Positions 54,367 through 63,587 of a stretch of DNA of 64,000 nt are shown here, in pieces. The stretch comes from Chthonobacter rhizosphaerae (lineage in GTDB: Bacteria; Pseudomonadota; Alphaproteobacteria; Rhizobiales; Pleomorphomonadaceae). Under the pieces are notes generated by a model, which ran no database searches, had not been told where the DNA came from, and saw nothing but the letters and a program-made list of their open reading frames with translations. Where the stretch lies: contig NZ_JACDIS010000014.1 in assembly GCF_013839525.1 (NCBI RefSeq), positions 1-64,000 on the forward strand, written 5' to 3'. Both the position numbers and the translations under genes were made by a program. How positions within the stretch are numbered: position 1 is the stretch's first letter; each line of letters starts with the position of its first letter.

Positions 54367-56022
54367 TCAGCGCTGCTCGGTCCGCCAGCGCGGGTGGATC
54401 CAGGGCTCGTGGTTGGCGCGCGGCAGCGGCGCCCGGCCGAGGATGTGGTCGGCCATCTTCTCGCCCACCATCATGGACGGGCCGTTCAGGTTGCCGTTGG
54501 TGATGAGCGGGAAGATGGAGCTGTCCGCAACCCTGAGCCCCTCCACGCCGATCACCTTGCCGGTCGGGTCCACCACGGCGTCGCGGTCGTCCGGGCTCCC
54601 CATCCGGCAGGTGCCGCACGGGTGGTAGGCGCTCTCCACGTGCTCGCGCACGAAATCGTCGATCGCCTCGTCCGACTGCACGTCCGGGCCGGGCGCGATC
54701 TCCCGGCCCCGGTAGGGGTCGAACGCCTTCTGGCCGAACACCTCGCGGGCGAGCCGGATGGCCGTGCGGAAGTCCTCCCAGTCCTCGTCCGTCGACATGT
54801 AGTTGAAGCGGATCACCGGCTTCTCGCGCGGATCGTGGCTCTTCAGCGTCACCGCCCCGCGCGACTTCGATCGCATCGGCCCCACGTGCACCTGGAAGCC
54901 GTGGCCGGGCACCGGCGCCCTGCCGTCGTAGCGGATGGCGGCCGGCAGGAAGTGGAACTGGATGTCCGGATATTCGACGCCCGCCTTGGAGCGCACGAAG
55001 GCGCAGGCCTCGAAATGGTTGGTGGCCCCGAGGCCGGAGCGGAACAGCAGCCATTCCAGGCCGATCCGCCCCTTGGCGAAGAGGCTCAGGTGGCCGTTGA
55101 GGGTGATCGGGAGCTTGGCCTCCTGCTGGATGTAGCACTCCAGGTGGTCCTGCAGGTTCCGCCCCACGCCCGGCCGGTCGGAGAGCACCGCGATGCCCTG
55201 GCGCTTCAGGTCCTCCGCCGGCCCGATGCCGGAGAGGAGCAGGAGCTTCGGCGAGTTGATCGACGAGGCCGAGACGATCACCTCCCGGCGCGCCCGCACC
55301 ACCTCGATCCGGCCGCCCCGCTCCACCTCCACGCCCACGGCGCGCCGGCCCTCGAACAGGATGCGCCGGGCGAGCGTGCGGGTGGAGAGCGTCACGTTCT
55401 CCCGCTTCAGGGCCGGCTTCAGGTAGGCGTCCGCCGCCGACCAGCGCTTGCCCTTCCAGACGGTCATCTCCATGGGGCCGAAGCCCTCCTGGCGGAAGCC
55501 GTTGTAGTCGTCGGTCGGCGCGAACCCGGCCTCCACGCCCGCCTCCACGAAGGCCTTGTAGAGCGGGTTCTTGCGCGAGCCGCGGGTCACGTGCACCGGT
55601 CCCTTGGTGCCGCGCCAGCCCTCGTCGCCGCCGTGGGCGGTCTCCATGCGCTGGAAGTAGGGCAGCACGTCCGCGAAGGCCCAGCCGCGCGCGCCCATCT
55701 CGTCCCAGGTGTCGAAGTCCTTCGCGTGGCCGCGCACGAACACCATGCCGTTGATCGACGACGACCCGCCGATCACCTTGCCGCGCGGGGTGGCGAGCGA
55801 GCGGCCGTTCAGCGCCGGCTCCGGCTCCGCCTTGTAGCCCCAGTCGTAGATGGGCATGTTCATCGGGTAGGAGAGCGCCGCCGGCATCTGGATGAACGGG
55901 CCGAAGTCGGTCCCGCCGAATTCCAGCACCAGCACCGTGTTCCGCCCATCCTCCGACAGGCGCGACGCGAGGGCGCTGCCGGCCGAGCCGGACCCGACGA
56001 TCACGAAATCCGCTTCAAGCAT
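54367..56022 (-). CDS. betA: choline dehydrogenase
   Basis: A 551-residue GMC-family flavoprotein that oxidises choline to betaine aldehyde (and can go on to betaine) at the inner membrane. The FAD-binding start [19 protein letters not shown], the GMC signature [19 protein letters not shown] and the active-site blocks [15 protein letters not shown] and [19 protein letters not shown] are all present. Its ATG overlaps the betI stop by eight bases, so it is coupled to the repressor gene. Normal length. Confidence 0.96.
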   Translation of the reverse strand: MLEADFVIVGSGSAGSALASRLSEDGRNTVLVLEFGGTDFGPFIQMPAALSYPMNMPIYDWGYKAEPEPALNGRSLATPRGKVIGGSSSINGMVFVRGHAKDFDTWDEMGARGWAFADVLPYFQRMETAHGGDEGWRGTKGPVHVTRGSRKNPLYKAFVEAGVEAGFAPTDDYNGFRQEGFGPMEMTVWKGKRWSAADAYLKPALKRENVTLSTRTLARRILFEGRRAVGVEVERGGRIEVVRARREVIVSASSINSPKLLLLSGIGPAEDLKRQGIAVLSDRPGVGRNLQDHLECYIQQEAKLPITLNGHLSLFAKGRIGLEWLLFRSGLGATNHFEACAFVRSKAGVEYPDIQFHFLPAAIRYDGRAPVPGHGFQVHVGPMRSKSRGAVTLKSHDPREKPVIRFNYMSTDEDWEDFRTAIRLAREVFGQKAFDPYRGREIAPGPDVQSDEAIDDFVREHVESAYHPCGTCRMGSPDDRDAVVDPTGKVIGVEGLRVADSSIFPLITNGNLNGPSMMVGEKMADHILGRAPLPRANHEPWIHPRWRTEQR

Positions 56023-56599
56023 GGCGTTTCACCGTTTCGGACACATAGTCGCGGACGAGGCGGACCGCCTCCTCCGCCGGAACGTCGATGGCGCGCAGCG
56101 CCGCCCTCAGCCACAGCCCGTCGATCATGGCGGCGGCGCCGCGCGCCGTGTCGCGCGCCACCTCCGGCGGCACCAGTTCGCCGAGGGCGTGGAGGAGGTT
56201 GGATTCCAGGCGCCGGAGATAGACCTTCAGGAGCCGCATGGCCTCGGCGTCGTGCTGAGCCTGCATGTAGAAGGCGAGCCAGGCGGAGATCACCGCCGGC
56301 TGGAACTGGTCGGCCGCGAAGTTGCCCTCGATGATCGCCTCGATGCGCTGCTGCGGGGTCGCCGCCTCGGCCAGCCGGCGCCGGAACTCCTCGCCCAGCG
56401 CCTCCAGGAGGTGCCGCATGGTGGCGATCAGGAGGTCGTCCTTGGACCCGAAATAGTGGTGCGCGAGCGCCGACGAGACGCCGGCCCGCTTGGCGATGTC
56501 GCCCATGGTCAGGCCCGCCATGCCACGGTCGTGGATGGCTTCGATGGCCGCCGAGATGAGCGCGCGCCGGCGAACCGGCTCCATTCCGACCTTGGGCAT
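56015..56599 (-). CDS. betI: BetI-type TetR-family transcriptional repressor
   Basis: A 194-residue TetR-family regulator of choline oxidation, which releases DNA in the presence of choline. [21 protein letters not shown] is the family's start, [28 protein letters not shown]-type HTH is present ([18 protein letters not shown]), and the ligand domain has [16 protein letters not shown] start at 56599; the frame continues upstream 89 codons but without homology. It heads the betIA transcript and faces the choX gene across a region with a matching palindrome. Confidence 0.94.
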   Translation of the reverse strand: MPKVGMEPVRRRALISAAIEAIHDRGMAGLTMGDIAKRAGVSSALAHHYFGSKDDLLIATMRHLLEALGEEFRRRLAEAATPQQRIEAIIEGNFAADQFQPAVISAWLAFYMQAQHDAEAMRLLKVYLRRLESNLLHALGELVPPEVARDTARGAAAMIDGLWLRAALRAIDVPAEEAVRLVRDYVSETVKRHA

Positions 56600-56711
56600 C
56601 CTGTCCCGCTCGCCGCCGTCCGGCTCCGTCCCGGCTCCCGGTTTGAACCCTTCCGCCGTTCCGGGTCGACAGGATCGACATCGGCCCGTCCGGCGCCTCT
56701 GAACGGTATTT

Positions 56712-56731
56712 TTGATTGATCCATCAATCAA
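56712..56731. promoter_or_regulatory. BetI-like operator palindrome
   Basis: TTGATTGAT and ATCAATCAA are perfect 9-base inverse arms around CC. The sequence resembles known BetI sites (TTGATTG-type half-sites) and is strikingly AT-rich in a GC-rich region. It lies in the 371-base gap between betI (leftward) and choX (rightward), about 110 bases from betI and 240 from choX, so one repressor dimer could govern both directions. Confidence 0.75.
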
Positions 56732-56970
56732 CAAAAACTTGCGCGTCCGTCCAGACGGTGTTTGGATGACCCTACGAAGAAACCCGAACGACGCTTGCGC
56801 GGACAGGGACGGCCGGCGATGCGGCCGCCCGCGCCGGCGTCGGACCGGGACGAGGTTGGCCGCCACCGTCCGTCCACAAGGGCGGGTCGGCCGTCCGAAT
56901 GGGGATCCGCAGCGGCTGCGTCTCTGCTAGGAGGGGCGGCACGCATAGTTTCGGGAACAGGGAGTCGTTC

Positions 56971-57912
56971 ATGTCCAAACGCACGTTCACAGCCGCCGCC
57001 CTGGCGCTACTTGTCGGCGCGGCCCCCGCGCTCGCCGCCGACCCGGAAGCCTGCCACACCGTCCGCTTCTCCGACGTCGGCTGGACCGACATCACCGCCA
57101 CCACCGCCGTCGCGTCCGTGGTGCTGGAGGCGATCGGCTACACGCCCGAGGTGAAGGTGCTGTCCGTGCCGGTCACCTACGCGTCCCTCGACAACAAGGA
57201 CATCGACGTCTTCCTCGGCAACTGGCAGCCCTCCATGGAAGCCGACCGGGCCCCCTACGTGGCGAAGGGCACCGTCGAGGTGCTCGGCGCCAACCTGGAG
57301 GGCGCCAAGTACACGCTCGCCGTGCCGAAATACGCCTTCGACGCCGGCCTCAAGACCTTCGACGACATCGCCAGGTTCAAGGACCAGCTGGACGGCAAGA
57401 TCTACGGCATCGAGCCCGGCAACGACGGCAACCGCCTCATCCTCGGCATGATCGAGGAGAAGAAGCACGGCCTCGACGGCTTCGAGCTCGTGGAAAGCTC
57501 CGAGCAGGGCATGCTCGCCCAGGTGGCCCGCGCCGTGAAGGCGGAGGAGCCCATCGTCTTCCTCGGCTGGGCGCCCCACCCGATGAACTCCAACTTCGAG
57601 CTCGAATATCTGGCCGGCGGCGACGACACCTTCGGGCCGAACTTCGGCGGCGCCACCATCTACACGAACGTCCGCAAGGGCTTCGTCGCCGAATGCCCGA
57701 ACGTCGGCAAGCTCGTGTCGCAACTGAAGTTCTCCCTGGAGATGGAGAACGAGATCATGGGGGCGATCCTCGACGAGGGCACCGAGCCGAACGCGGCCGC
57801 CAAGGCCTGGCTCGCCGAGAACCCGTCCGTCGTTGAGCCCTGGCTCGCCGGCGTCACCACCGTGGACGGCGGCGACGCCCTCGCGGCTGTGAAGACCGAA
57901 CTCGGCGGCTGA
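56971..57912 (+). CDS. choX: choline ABC transporter substrate-binding protein
   Basis: A 313-residue periplasmic binding protein. The signal peptide MSKRTFTAAALALLVGAAP ends at ALA-ADP. RFSDVGWTDITATTAVASVV, DVFLGNWQPSMEADRAPY and VFLGWAPHPMNSNFELEYL are typical ChoX/ProX-type blocks; the Trp and Tyr residues in them form the aromatic box that binds the trimethylammonium group. Start at 56971 with GGGAG seven bases upstream. First gene of choXWV. Confidence 0.96.
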   Translation: MSKRTFTAAALALLVGAAPALAADPEACHTVRFSDVGWTDITATTAVASVVLEAIGYTPEVKVLSVPVTYASLDNKDIDVFLGNWQPSMEADRAPYVAKGTVEVLGANLEGAKYTLAVPKYAFDAGLKTFDDIARFKDQLDGKIYGIEPGNDGNRLILGMIEEKKHGLDGFELVESSEQGMLAQVARAVKAEEPIVFLGWAPHPMNSNFELEYLAGGDDTFGPNFGGATIYTNVRKGFVAECPNVGKLVSQLKFSLEMENEIMGAILDEGTEPNAAAKAWLAENPSVVEPWLAGVTTVDGGDALAAVKTELGG

Positions 57913-58025
57913 TCCGTCCTTCCGGGCGGCTGATCCGCCGCTCCGGCGGCGGTCCCGCCCGTCCGGCGGCCGACCCGCCGCTCAGGCGGCCGACCCGCCG
58001 CTCCGGCGGCCGACCCGCCCGCCGC
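57905..58025 (+). repeat. tandem repeat of ~20 bases between choX and choW
   Basis: Six successive units of 20-21 bases resembling GCGGCCGACCCGCCGCTCCG. The first unit contains the choX stop codon, and the last merges with a GC-rich tail. Unit length is not a multiple of three, but all except the start lie outside coding sequence. The units are self-complementary in part and could form a strong secondary structure in the transcript. Confidence 0.8.
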
Positions 58026-58132
58026 CGGGCCGGCATCCGCCAAGAGGATGCCCGGTCCCGGCCCGTCTGCCGGCCGCCGGACCGCGCCGCGCCCCGCCGT
58101 TTTTCGATCCTCCCCGGGAGAGCCGTCCGCCG

Positions 58133-59188
58133 ATGGAGTTTCTCACCGCCACCAAGATCCCCGTCGGGCCGTGGGCCAAGTCCATGGTCGACTGGCTCAC
58201 CGACAACGCCGGCGGCCTGTTCGACGCCATCGCGGCCGCCCTGGAGGCCGTCATCGACGCGCTCCTCGCCGTCCTGCAGGTCGGCGGCCCGCTGATCGCG
58301 CTTTCGCTCGTCGTCGCCACCGCGGCCCTTCTCGCCGCCGGCCTCGGTGGCCGGCTCGCGGGCCGGCTCTGGCTCGCCGCCGTCGGCCTCCTCGTCGTCC
58401 AGCTCGTCGCCGCGCTGGTCCCCGGCGGCGAGGCGCTCGCCGCCTGGCCGGCGGGATGGGGCCGCGCCGCCGGCTCGGTCACGCCCTTCCTGGTGATCGC
58501 CTTCGCCGGCGCGCTCGCCTGGGCGCTCCACCGCTCGGTCGGCCTCGCGGCTTTCACGGTGGCGTCGCTCCTCTTCATCGGCAACCAGGGCTACTGGAAG
58601 GAGACGACCGAGACCCTCGCGCTCGTCCTCGCCTCCGCCTTCGTGTGCATGGCCATCGGGGTGCCCATCGGCATCGCGTCGGCGCGCCGTCGCTGGCTCG
58701 CCACGGCGCTCCGCCCGGTGCTGGACCTGATGCAGACCATCCCGACCTTCGTGTACCTGATCCCGGCGCTCATCCTGTTCGGCCTCGGCATGGTACCGGG
58801 CCTGATCGCGACGGTCATCTTCGCCCTGCCGGCTCCCATCCGGCTCACCCAGCTCGGCGTCGCCTCCACGCCGACCGCCCTCGTGGAGGCGGCCGACAGC
58901 TTCGGCGCCACCCCCTGGCAGCGGCTCGTCAAGGTGGAGATCCCCTACGCCCTGCCGCAGATCCTCGCCGGTCTCACCCAGACCATCATGCTCTCCCTCT
59001 CCATGGTGGTGATCGCCGCCCTCGTGGGCGCCGACGGCCTCGGCGTACCGGTGCTTCGGGCGCTCAACTCCGTCAACATCGCCATGGGCTTCACCGCCGG
59101 GCTCGCCATCGTGCTGATCGCCATCGTCCTCGACCGGCTCTGCCGCGCCGACCACTCGTCCTCCGGCGCCAAGGGGGCGGGCCGATGA
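58133..59188 (+). CDS. choW: choline ABC transporter permease
   Basis: A 351-residue BPD_transp_1 permease. The N-terminal helix region begins MEFLTATKIPVGPWAKSMVDWL, typical of ChoW/ProW proteins. Several membrane helices follow, then the coupling motif EAADSFGATPWQRLVKVEIPYAL and the last helices through MVVIAALVGADGLGVPVL. It overlaps choV by four bases (ATGA), so the two are coupled. The tandem repeats lie 110 bases upstream in the gap to choX. Confidence 0.95.
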   Translation: MEFLTATKIPVGPWAKSMVDWLTDNAGGLFDAIAAALEAVIDALLAVLQVGGPLIALSLVVATAALLAAGLGGRLAGRLWLAAVGLLVVQLVAALVPGGEALAAWPAGWGRAAGSVTPFLVIAFAGALAWALHRSVGLAAFTVASLLFIGNQGYWKETTETLALVLASAFVCMAIGVPIGIASARRRWLATALRPVLDLMQTIPTFVYLIPALILFGLGMVPGLIATVIFALPAPIRLTQLGVASTPTALVEAADSFGATPWQRLVKVEIPYALPQILAGLTQTIMLSLSMVVIAALVGADGLGVPVLRALNSVNIAMGFTAGLAIVLIAIVLDRLCRADHSSSGAKGAGR

Positions 59189-60255
59189 CCACCGCCGTCT
59201 CCTTCAAGGCCGTCGACATCGTCTTCGGGGCCGAGCCCGCCAAGGCCTTCCCGCTGATCGACGCCGGCCGCCCGGTAGCCGACATCAACCGGGAGACCGG
59301 CCAGATCGTCGGCGTCATGAATGCCACGTTCGACGTGGCCGAAGGCGAGATCGTGGTGCTCATGGGCCTGTCCGGCTCCGGCAAGTCCACGCTCATCCGC
59401 GCCGTCAACGGCCTCAATACCGTCAGCCGGGGCAGCGTCCGCGTCGCCGACGGCGAAGGCCACGTGGACGTCTCCACCTGCGACGCCGCCACCCTCCGCC
59501 GGGTCCGGCGCAGCCGGGTCGCCATGGTGTTCCAGCAGTTCGGCCTGTTGCCCTGGCGCACGGTGGCCGAGAACGTGGCCCTCGGCCTGGAGCTCGCCGG
59601 CGTCGACAAGGCGATCGCCGACAAGCGCGTCAAGGCGCAGCTCGACCTCGTCCACCTCACCAGCTGGGCCGACAAGCAGGTGCGCGAGCTCTCCGGCGGC
59701 ATGCAGCAGCGCGTCGGCCTCGCCCGCGCCTTCGCCACCGAGGCGCCCATCCTCCTCATGGACGAGCCCTTCTCGGCGCTCGACCCGCTGATCCGCGACA
59801 AGCTCCAGGACGAGCTCCTCGACTTCCAGCGCTCCTTGAAGCGCACCATCCTGTTCGTCAGCCACGACCTCGACGAGGCCATGAAGCTCGGCAACCGCAT
59901 CGTCATCATGGCGGGCGGCCGGGTCATCCAGGTAGGCACGCCCCAGGAGATCATGCTGAAGCCCGCCACGCCCTACGTGGCCGAGTTCGTCGCCCACATG
60001 AATCCCTTGAGCGTCCTGCGCGCCGCCGACGTCATGCGCCCGGCCACCGGCCTCACCGCCCCGCCCGACACCCCGCGCCTGCCCGAAGGCCCCGCCGTCG
60101 CCGGCCGCCCCGCCATCGCCCCCGCTACCCTCCCCATCAAGGCCATCATGGCCGCCCGCCTCGCCACCGGCCGCGAACTTCTGGTCGAGGACGCCGGCGC
60201 CATCGTGGGCACGATCGACGAGGAGGACATCCTGAGGGGGATCTTGAGGAAGTAG
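59185..60255 (+). CDS. choV: choline ABC transporter ATP-binding protein
   Basis: A 356-residue ABC ATPase. It has Walker A in LMGLSGSGKSTLIRA, the Q-loop in VAMVFQQFGLLPWRT, the signature ELSGGMQQRVGLARA and Walker B in ILLMDEPFSALDP. The N-terminal block KAVDIVFGAEPAKAFPLID is specific to the choline/glycine-betaine group. The C-terminal part is only a short CBS-like remnant (IVGTIDEEDILRGILRK). It drives choline import with ChoW and ChoX. Start overlaps choW. Confidence 0.96.
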   Translation: MTTAVSFKAVDIVFGAEPAKAFPLIDAGRPVADINRETGQIVGVMNATFDVAEGEIVVLMGLSGSGKSTLIRAVNGLNTVSRGSVRVADGEGHVDVSTCDAATLRRVRRSRVAMVFQQFGLLPWRTVAENVALGLELAGVDKAIADKRVKAQLDLVHLTSWADKQVRELSGGMQQRVGLARAFATEAPILLMDEPFSALDPLIRDKLQDELLDFQRSLKRTILFVSHDLDEAMKLGNRIVIMAGGRVIQVGTPQEIMLKPATPYVAEFVAHMNPLSVLRAADVMRPATGLTAPPDTPRLPEGPAVAGRPAIAPATLPIKAIMAARLATGRELLVEDAGAIVGTIDEEDILRGILRK

Positions 60256-60339
60256 GGGGTGCGTGGTCCCCCGCAGGTGCCGGGGAGGGTGTCCGGTCAT
60301 GGCGCCGGTGGTCGATGAATAGGAAATTCCATCGTCCCG

Positions 60340-60780
60340 CCCGTAACTCCCCCCTCTCCCCAACCCTCCCCCTCCAGGGGGGAGGGGCCCCGATGGAGGA
60401 TCCGGCTCCCCCTCTCCCCACCCGCGACAGAACCCTCCCCCTCGAGGGGGAGGGCAGGGCGGAGGGGACCCGCCACCGCCCACCACCCCCTCTCCCCTTG
60501 TGGGAGAGGGCCGGGGAGAGGGGAGAACCTCCCCCCTAACCCCGCTTGCACCCCTCCCCCCTCGAGGGGGAGGGCAGGGTGGGGGGGAGACCCGCCATCG
60601 CCCACCACCCCCTCTCCCCTTGTGGGAGAGGGCCGGGGAGAGGGGAGAACCACCCACCTAACCCCGCTCGCACCCCTCCCCCCTCGAGGAGGAGGGCCGG
60701 GGAGAGGGGAGAACCACCCCCCTCAAAAGGCCCGCACCCTCCCCCTCAAGGAGGAGGGCAGGGTGGGGGAAGCCCCTCCC
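60340..60780. repeat. GC-rich imperfect repeats between choV and betB
   Basis: The 569-base gap between choV and betB is filled with variants of CCCTCTCCCC…GGGGAGAGGG and CCCTCCCCCTCGAGGGGGAGGG palindromes. A block starting CACCACCCCCTCTCCCCTTG at 60481 recurs at 60603, 122 bases later, almost unchanged over about 80 bases. No gene is supported. Such arrays are intergenic palindrome clusters; strong RNA folding could separate betB expression from choXWV. Confidence 0.75.
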
Positions 60781-60824
60781 ACACCCGCAACTCACACACC
60801 GACACCCACGAAGGACCCGCCCCC

Positions 60825-62288
60825 ATGCGCGCCCAGCCCCCCGCCTCCCACTTCATCGACGGCGCCTACGTGGACGACCCTGCCGGCGTCGAGATCGTCT
60901 CCCGCTACCCGGCCACCGACGAGGTCATCGCCCGCCTGACCGCCGCCACCGCCGCCACCGTCGACGCCGCCGTGGCGGCCGCCACGCGCGCCCAGGTCGA
61001 ATGGGCCGCGCTGCCGGGCCGCGAGCGCGGGCGCATCCTCCGCCGCGCCGCCGACATCCTGCGCGAGCGCAACCGCGACCTGTCGGTCCTTGAAACCCTC
61101 GACACCGGCAAGGCCCTGCAGGAGACGCTGGTGGCCGACGCCGCGTCCGGCGCCGACTGCCTGGAGTATTTCGGCGGTCTCGCCGCATCGGTCGAAGGCT
61201 CCACCGTCGATCTCGGCTCCGCCTTCGTCTACACCCGCCGCGAACCGCTCGGCGTGGTGGCCGCCATCGGGGCCTGGAACTACCCGATCCAGATCGCGTG
61301 CTGGAAGGCCGCCCCGGCGCTCGCCGCCGGCAACGCCGTCATCTTCAAGCCGGCCGAGACCACGCCGCTGTCCGCCCTGAAGCTCGCCGAAATCCTGAAG
61401 GAGGCCGGCCTTCCCGACGGCGTCTACAACGTGGTCCAGGGCCATGGCGACACCGGCCGCATGCTGGTGCGGCACCCGGGCATCGCGAAGGTGTCGCTCA
61501 CCGGCGAGAGCGGCACCGGCCGCAAGGTGATGGCCGACGCCGCCGAGACGTTGAAGCACGTCACCCTGGAACTCGGCGGCAAGTCGCCGCTGATCGTCTT
61601 CGACGACGCCCACGTGGAGAACGCCGTCTCCGCCGCCATGCTGGCCAACTTCTATTCCACCGGCCAGATCTGCTCCAACGGCACCCGCGTCTTTGTTCAG
61701 AAGGGCCTGAAGGACCGCTTCCTCGACCGGCTCGTCGCCCGCACCAAGGCGATCCGGCTCGGCGACCCGCTCGACGAGGACACCCATCTCGGTCCGCTCG
61801 TCAGCCACGAGCACCGCAAGAAGGTCCTCTCCTACCTGGAGATCGGCAAGGCCGAGGGCGCCCGCCTCCTGGTCGGCGGCGGCGTGCCGAAGCTCCAGGG
61901 TTTCGAGGGCGGCGCCTGGGTGGAGCCCACCGTGTTCGCCGACGTGACCGACGACATGCGCATCGCCCGGGAGGAGATCTTCGGCCCGGTCATGGCCGTG
62001 CTCGACTTCGAGACGGAGGAGGAGGTGGTCGCCCGCGCCAACGACACCCCCTTCGGCCTCGCCGCCGGCGTCTTCACCGCCGACATCACCCGCGCCCACC
62101 GGGTGATCGGCAGGATCAAGGCTGGCACCACCTGGATCAACGCCTACAACCTCACCCCCGTGGAGATGCCCTTCGGCGGCATGAAGCAATCCGGCCTCGG
62201 CCGCGAGAACGGCCGCGCCGCCCTCGACGCCTACACCCAGGTGAAGAGCGTCTACGTGGCGATGGGGGACGTTGAGGCGCCGTACTGA
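60825..62288 (+). CDS. betB: betaine-aldehyde dehydrogenase
   Basis: A 487-residue NAD(P)-dependent aldehyde dehydrogenase that converts betaine aldehyde to glycine betaine. The catalytic Glu lies in [12 protein letters not shown], the nucleophile Cys in [14 protein letters not shown], and the coenzyme site contains [19 protein letters not shown]. The C-terminal [15 protein letters not shown] is typical of BetB. I start at [18 protein letters not shown] (60825), nine bases after AAGGA; the open frame before it is repeat sequence. Completes the choline-to-betaine route with BetA. Confidence 0.95.
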   Translation: MRAQPPASHFIDGAYVDDPAGVEIVSRYPATDEVIARLTAATAATVDAAVAAATRAQVEWAALPGRERGRILRRAADILRERNRDLSVLETLDTGKALQETLVADAASGADCLEYFGGLAASVEGSTVDLGSAFVYTRREPLGVVAAIGAWNYPIQIACWKAAPALAAGNAVIFKPAETTPLSALKLAEILKEAGLPDGVYNVVQGHGDTGRMLVRHPGIAKVSLTGESGTGRKVMADAAETLKHVTLELGGKSPLIVFDDAHVENAVSAAMLANFYSTGQICSNGTRVFVQKGLKDRFLDRLVARTKAIRLGDPLDEDTHLGPLVSHEHRKKVLSYLEIGKAEGARLLVGGGVPKLQGFEGGAWVEPTVFADVTDDMRIAREEIFGPVMAVLDFETEEEVVARANDTPFGLAAGVFTADITRAHRVIGRIKAGTTWINAYNLTPVEMPFGGMKQSGLGRENGRAALDAYTQVKSVYVAMGDVEAPY

Positions 62289-62382
62289 GGGAGCTATCGC
62301 TTGTTCGGACAGGCGGCCAAAATGCACGATGAGCAAGGGGCGTCTTGAAAAATTCCGAGGTATCGAGTAAGCGTATCACTCA

Positions 62383-62458
62383 GAGACCCTTTCTCGGCGA
62401 ACGTGCCCCTGGGCACCTCCTTTACGGATAGCCGATGCTGCGGGTCTCTTTTTCTTTT
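62383..62458 (+). terminator. possible terminator after betB
   Basis: AGAGACCC at 62383 pairs with GGGTCTCT at 62442, followed by TTTTTCTTTT; inside the large loop, GTGCCC-CT-GGGCAC forms a second hairpin at 62403-62416. The T-run after the outer stem suggests an intrinsic terminator for betB on the plus strand, though the long loop is unusual. Confidence 0.4.
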
Positions 62459-62469
62459 GCCGGTGTCTG

Positions 62470-63123
62470 TCAGTAGTGAAGGACCGTCTCCTGGTCCCAG
62501 ACGTCCACCTCGCTGGCAATCCTATCGGCGATCAGAGCGTGGGACCGGGTGTCTCCCAGAGCCCATCTCCGCTGGATGGCCCAGGCGCAATAGTCGGCGG
62601 CCCAAAGCATCGGCTCGGATGCCGACGTCATGAACGCGACTTCCCAACGGTCTCGCGGAACACTGCTCTGAAGCGCATTGTTCAGCGCGTTCTTGAAGGC
62701 CGCCTTGGTGGTTCGGGTCTCCAGAGCAGCCGCCGTGACGAGGATCTTGTCGCCGGAAGCGACGATTGCCGGGGCAATCCGCGCCAGGTGGAGTTCCCAC
62801 GCCACTCGATAGAAGCTCGGTTCGTCGGGCCGGATCGACGCGGGGGCCTTCGCCTTTTCCAGAATGGTCGCATCGACTTGAAACGGATGGCGCTCGAAGA
62901 TCGCGAAGACGGCATTCCGAACGGCTTGCCTGTCACTGGTTGCGTGAAACTTTTCCGCGTCAGATCCCTCCAGGGCGTACCTGCGGCGGAGTGCCAGGAG
63001 ATCGCTGGCCATTGCGCAGGTGTCGCAGGTCAGCGTGGCCAAGATGAAGTACCGGCTGGCGTTTGCTGTCCGTTTGAAGGTGAAGTCACCGGCTTCGTCC
63101 GCGAACATGAACCGCTCCGTCAT
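62470..63123 (-). CDS. DUF3800 domain protein
   Basis: A 217-residue protein starting MTERFMFADEAGDFTF. The DEAGD motif near the start is the mark of DUF3800, an RNase H-like fold of unknown activity, found often beside defence or mobile genes. Later acidic residues in RYALEGSDAEKFHAT and AADYCAWAIQRRWALGD fit the family's active-site layout. The ATG at 63123 follows GGAGAAGG by a few bases; the longer open frame upstream is not family-like. It faces the MarR-type gene divergently. No toxin, helicase or restriction partner is next to it, so a defence role is not supported here. Confidence 0.82.
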   Translation of the reverse strand: MTERFMFADEAGDFTFKRTANASRYFILATLTCDTCAMASDLLALRRRYALEGSDAEKFHATSDRQAVRNAVFAIFERHPFQVDATILEKAKAPASIRPDEPSFYRVAWELHLARIAPAIVASGDKILVTAAALETRTTKAAFKNALNNALQSSVPRDRWEVAFMTSASEPMLWAADYCAWAIQRRWALGDTRSHALIADRIASEVDVWDQETVLHY

Positions 63124-63236
63124 CGCCCTTCTCCACCGCAAGGGAATAGCTTCGACGAGAATCGACAAAACTGGCAATCCTCCTCCACCCCGACAAATCG
63201 CTTCCGAAACGACCGGCTCCCCTCTACTGTCCGGCC

Positions 63237-63587
63237 ATGCCGGTCGACATCCGTTCCTCCCAGGCACTCCGCCTCTGGCACGACGTCTCCCTCGCGGTGG
63301 TGCGGGAGCACGACGCCGATCTGTCACCGCGGCAGATCACCGTGCTTCTCACCGTCTACCTGGAGCCGCCGCCCCACACCGTCCGGGGCCTCGCCGAGAA
63401 GCTGGGCGTCACCAAGCCGGCGATCACGCGGGCGCTCGACACCATGGGCGAGATGCGGCTTCTCTCCCGCCGTCGCGACGAGAAGGACAAGCGCAACGTC
63501 ATCGTCCAGCGCACCGTCGAAGGCGCCCTCTATCTGGAAAAGCTGGCAGACCTGATCGTCGCCAAAGCCAAGGACCTGCCCCGATGA
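63237..63587 (+). CDS. MarR-family transcriptional regulator
   Basis: A 116-residue winged-helix regulator, with LSPRQITVLLTVYLEPPPHT, the recognition helix region VRGLAEKLGVTKPAITRALD and the wing RRDEKDKRNVIVQRT. Short for MarR (usually ~140), but the DNA-binding core is whole. Its stop overlaps the start of the next gene (ATGA), so it may autoregulate a two-gene operon with the cell-wall-hydrolase-like gene. Confidence 0.88.
   Translation: MPVDIRSSQALRLWHDVSLAVVREHDADLSPRQITVLLTVYLEPPPHTVRGLAEKLGVTKPAITRALDTMGEMRLLSRRRDEKDKRNVIVQRTVEGALYLEKLADLIVAKAKDLPR

Noticed and set aside
52927-56334. An open frame of more than 1100 codons on the plus strand over the MFS and betA genes
   Set aside because: It is antisense to well-recognised genes and its His/Arg/Pro-rich text is the usual artefact of the GC-rich third-position pattern.
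57905-58025. CRISPR array between choX and choW
   Set aside because: The repeats are directly adjacent with no unique spacers, and no cas gene is in the window.
62470-63123. Anti-phage defence module based on DUF3800
   Set aside because: DUF3800 genes occur in many contexts; the neighbours are betaine synthesis, a MarR regulator and a cell-wall-hydrolase-like gene, with no nuclease, helicase or toxin partner.
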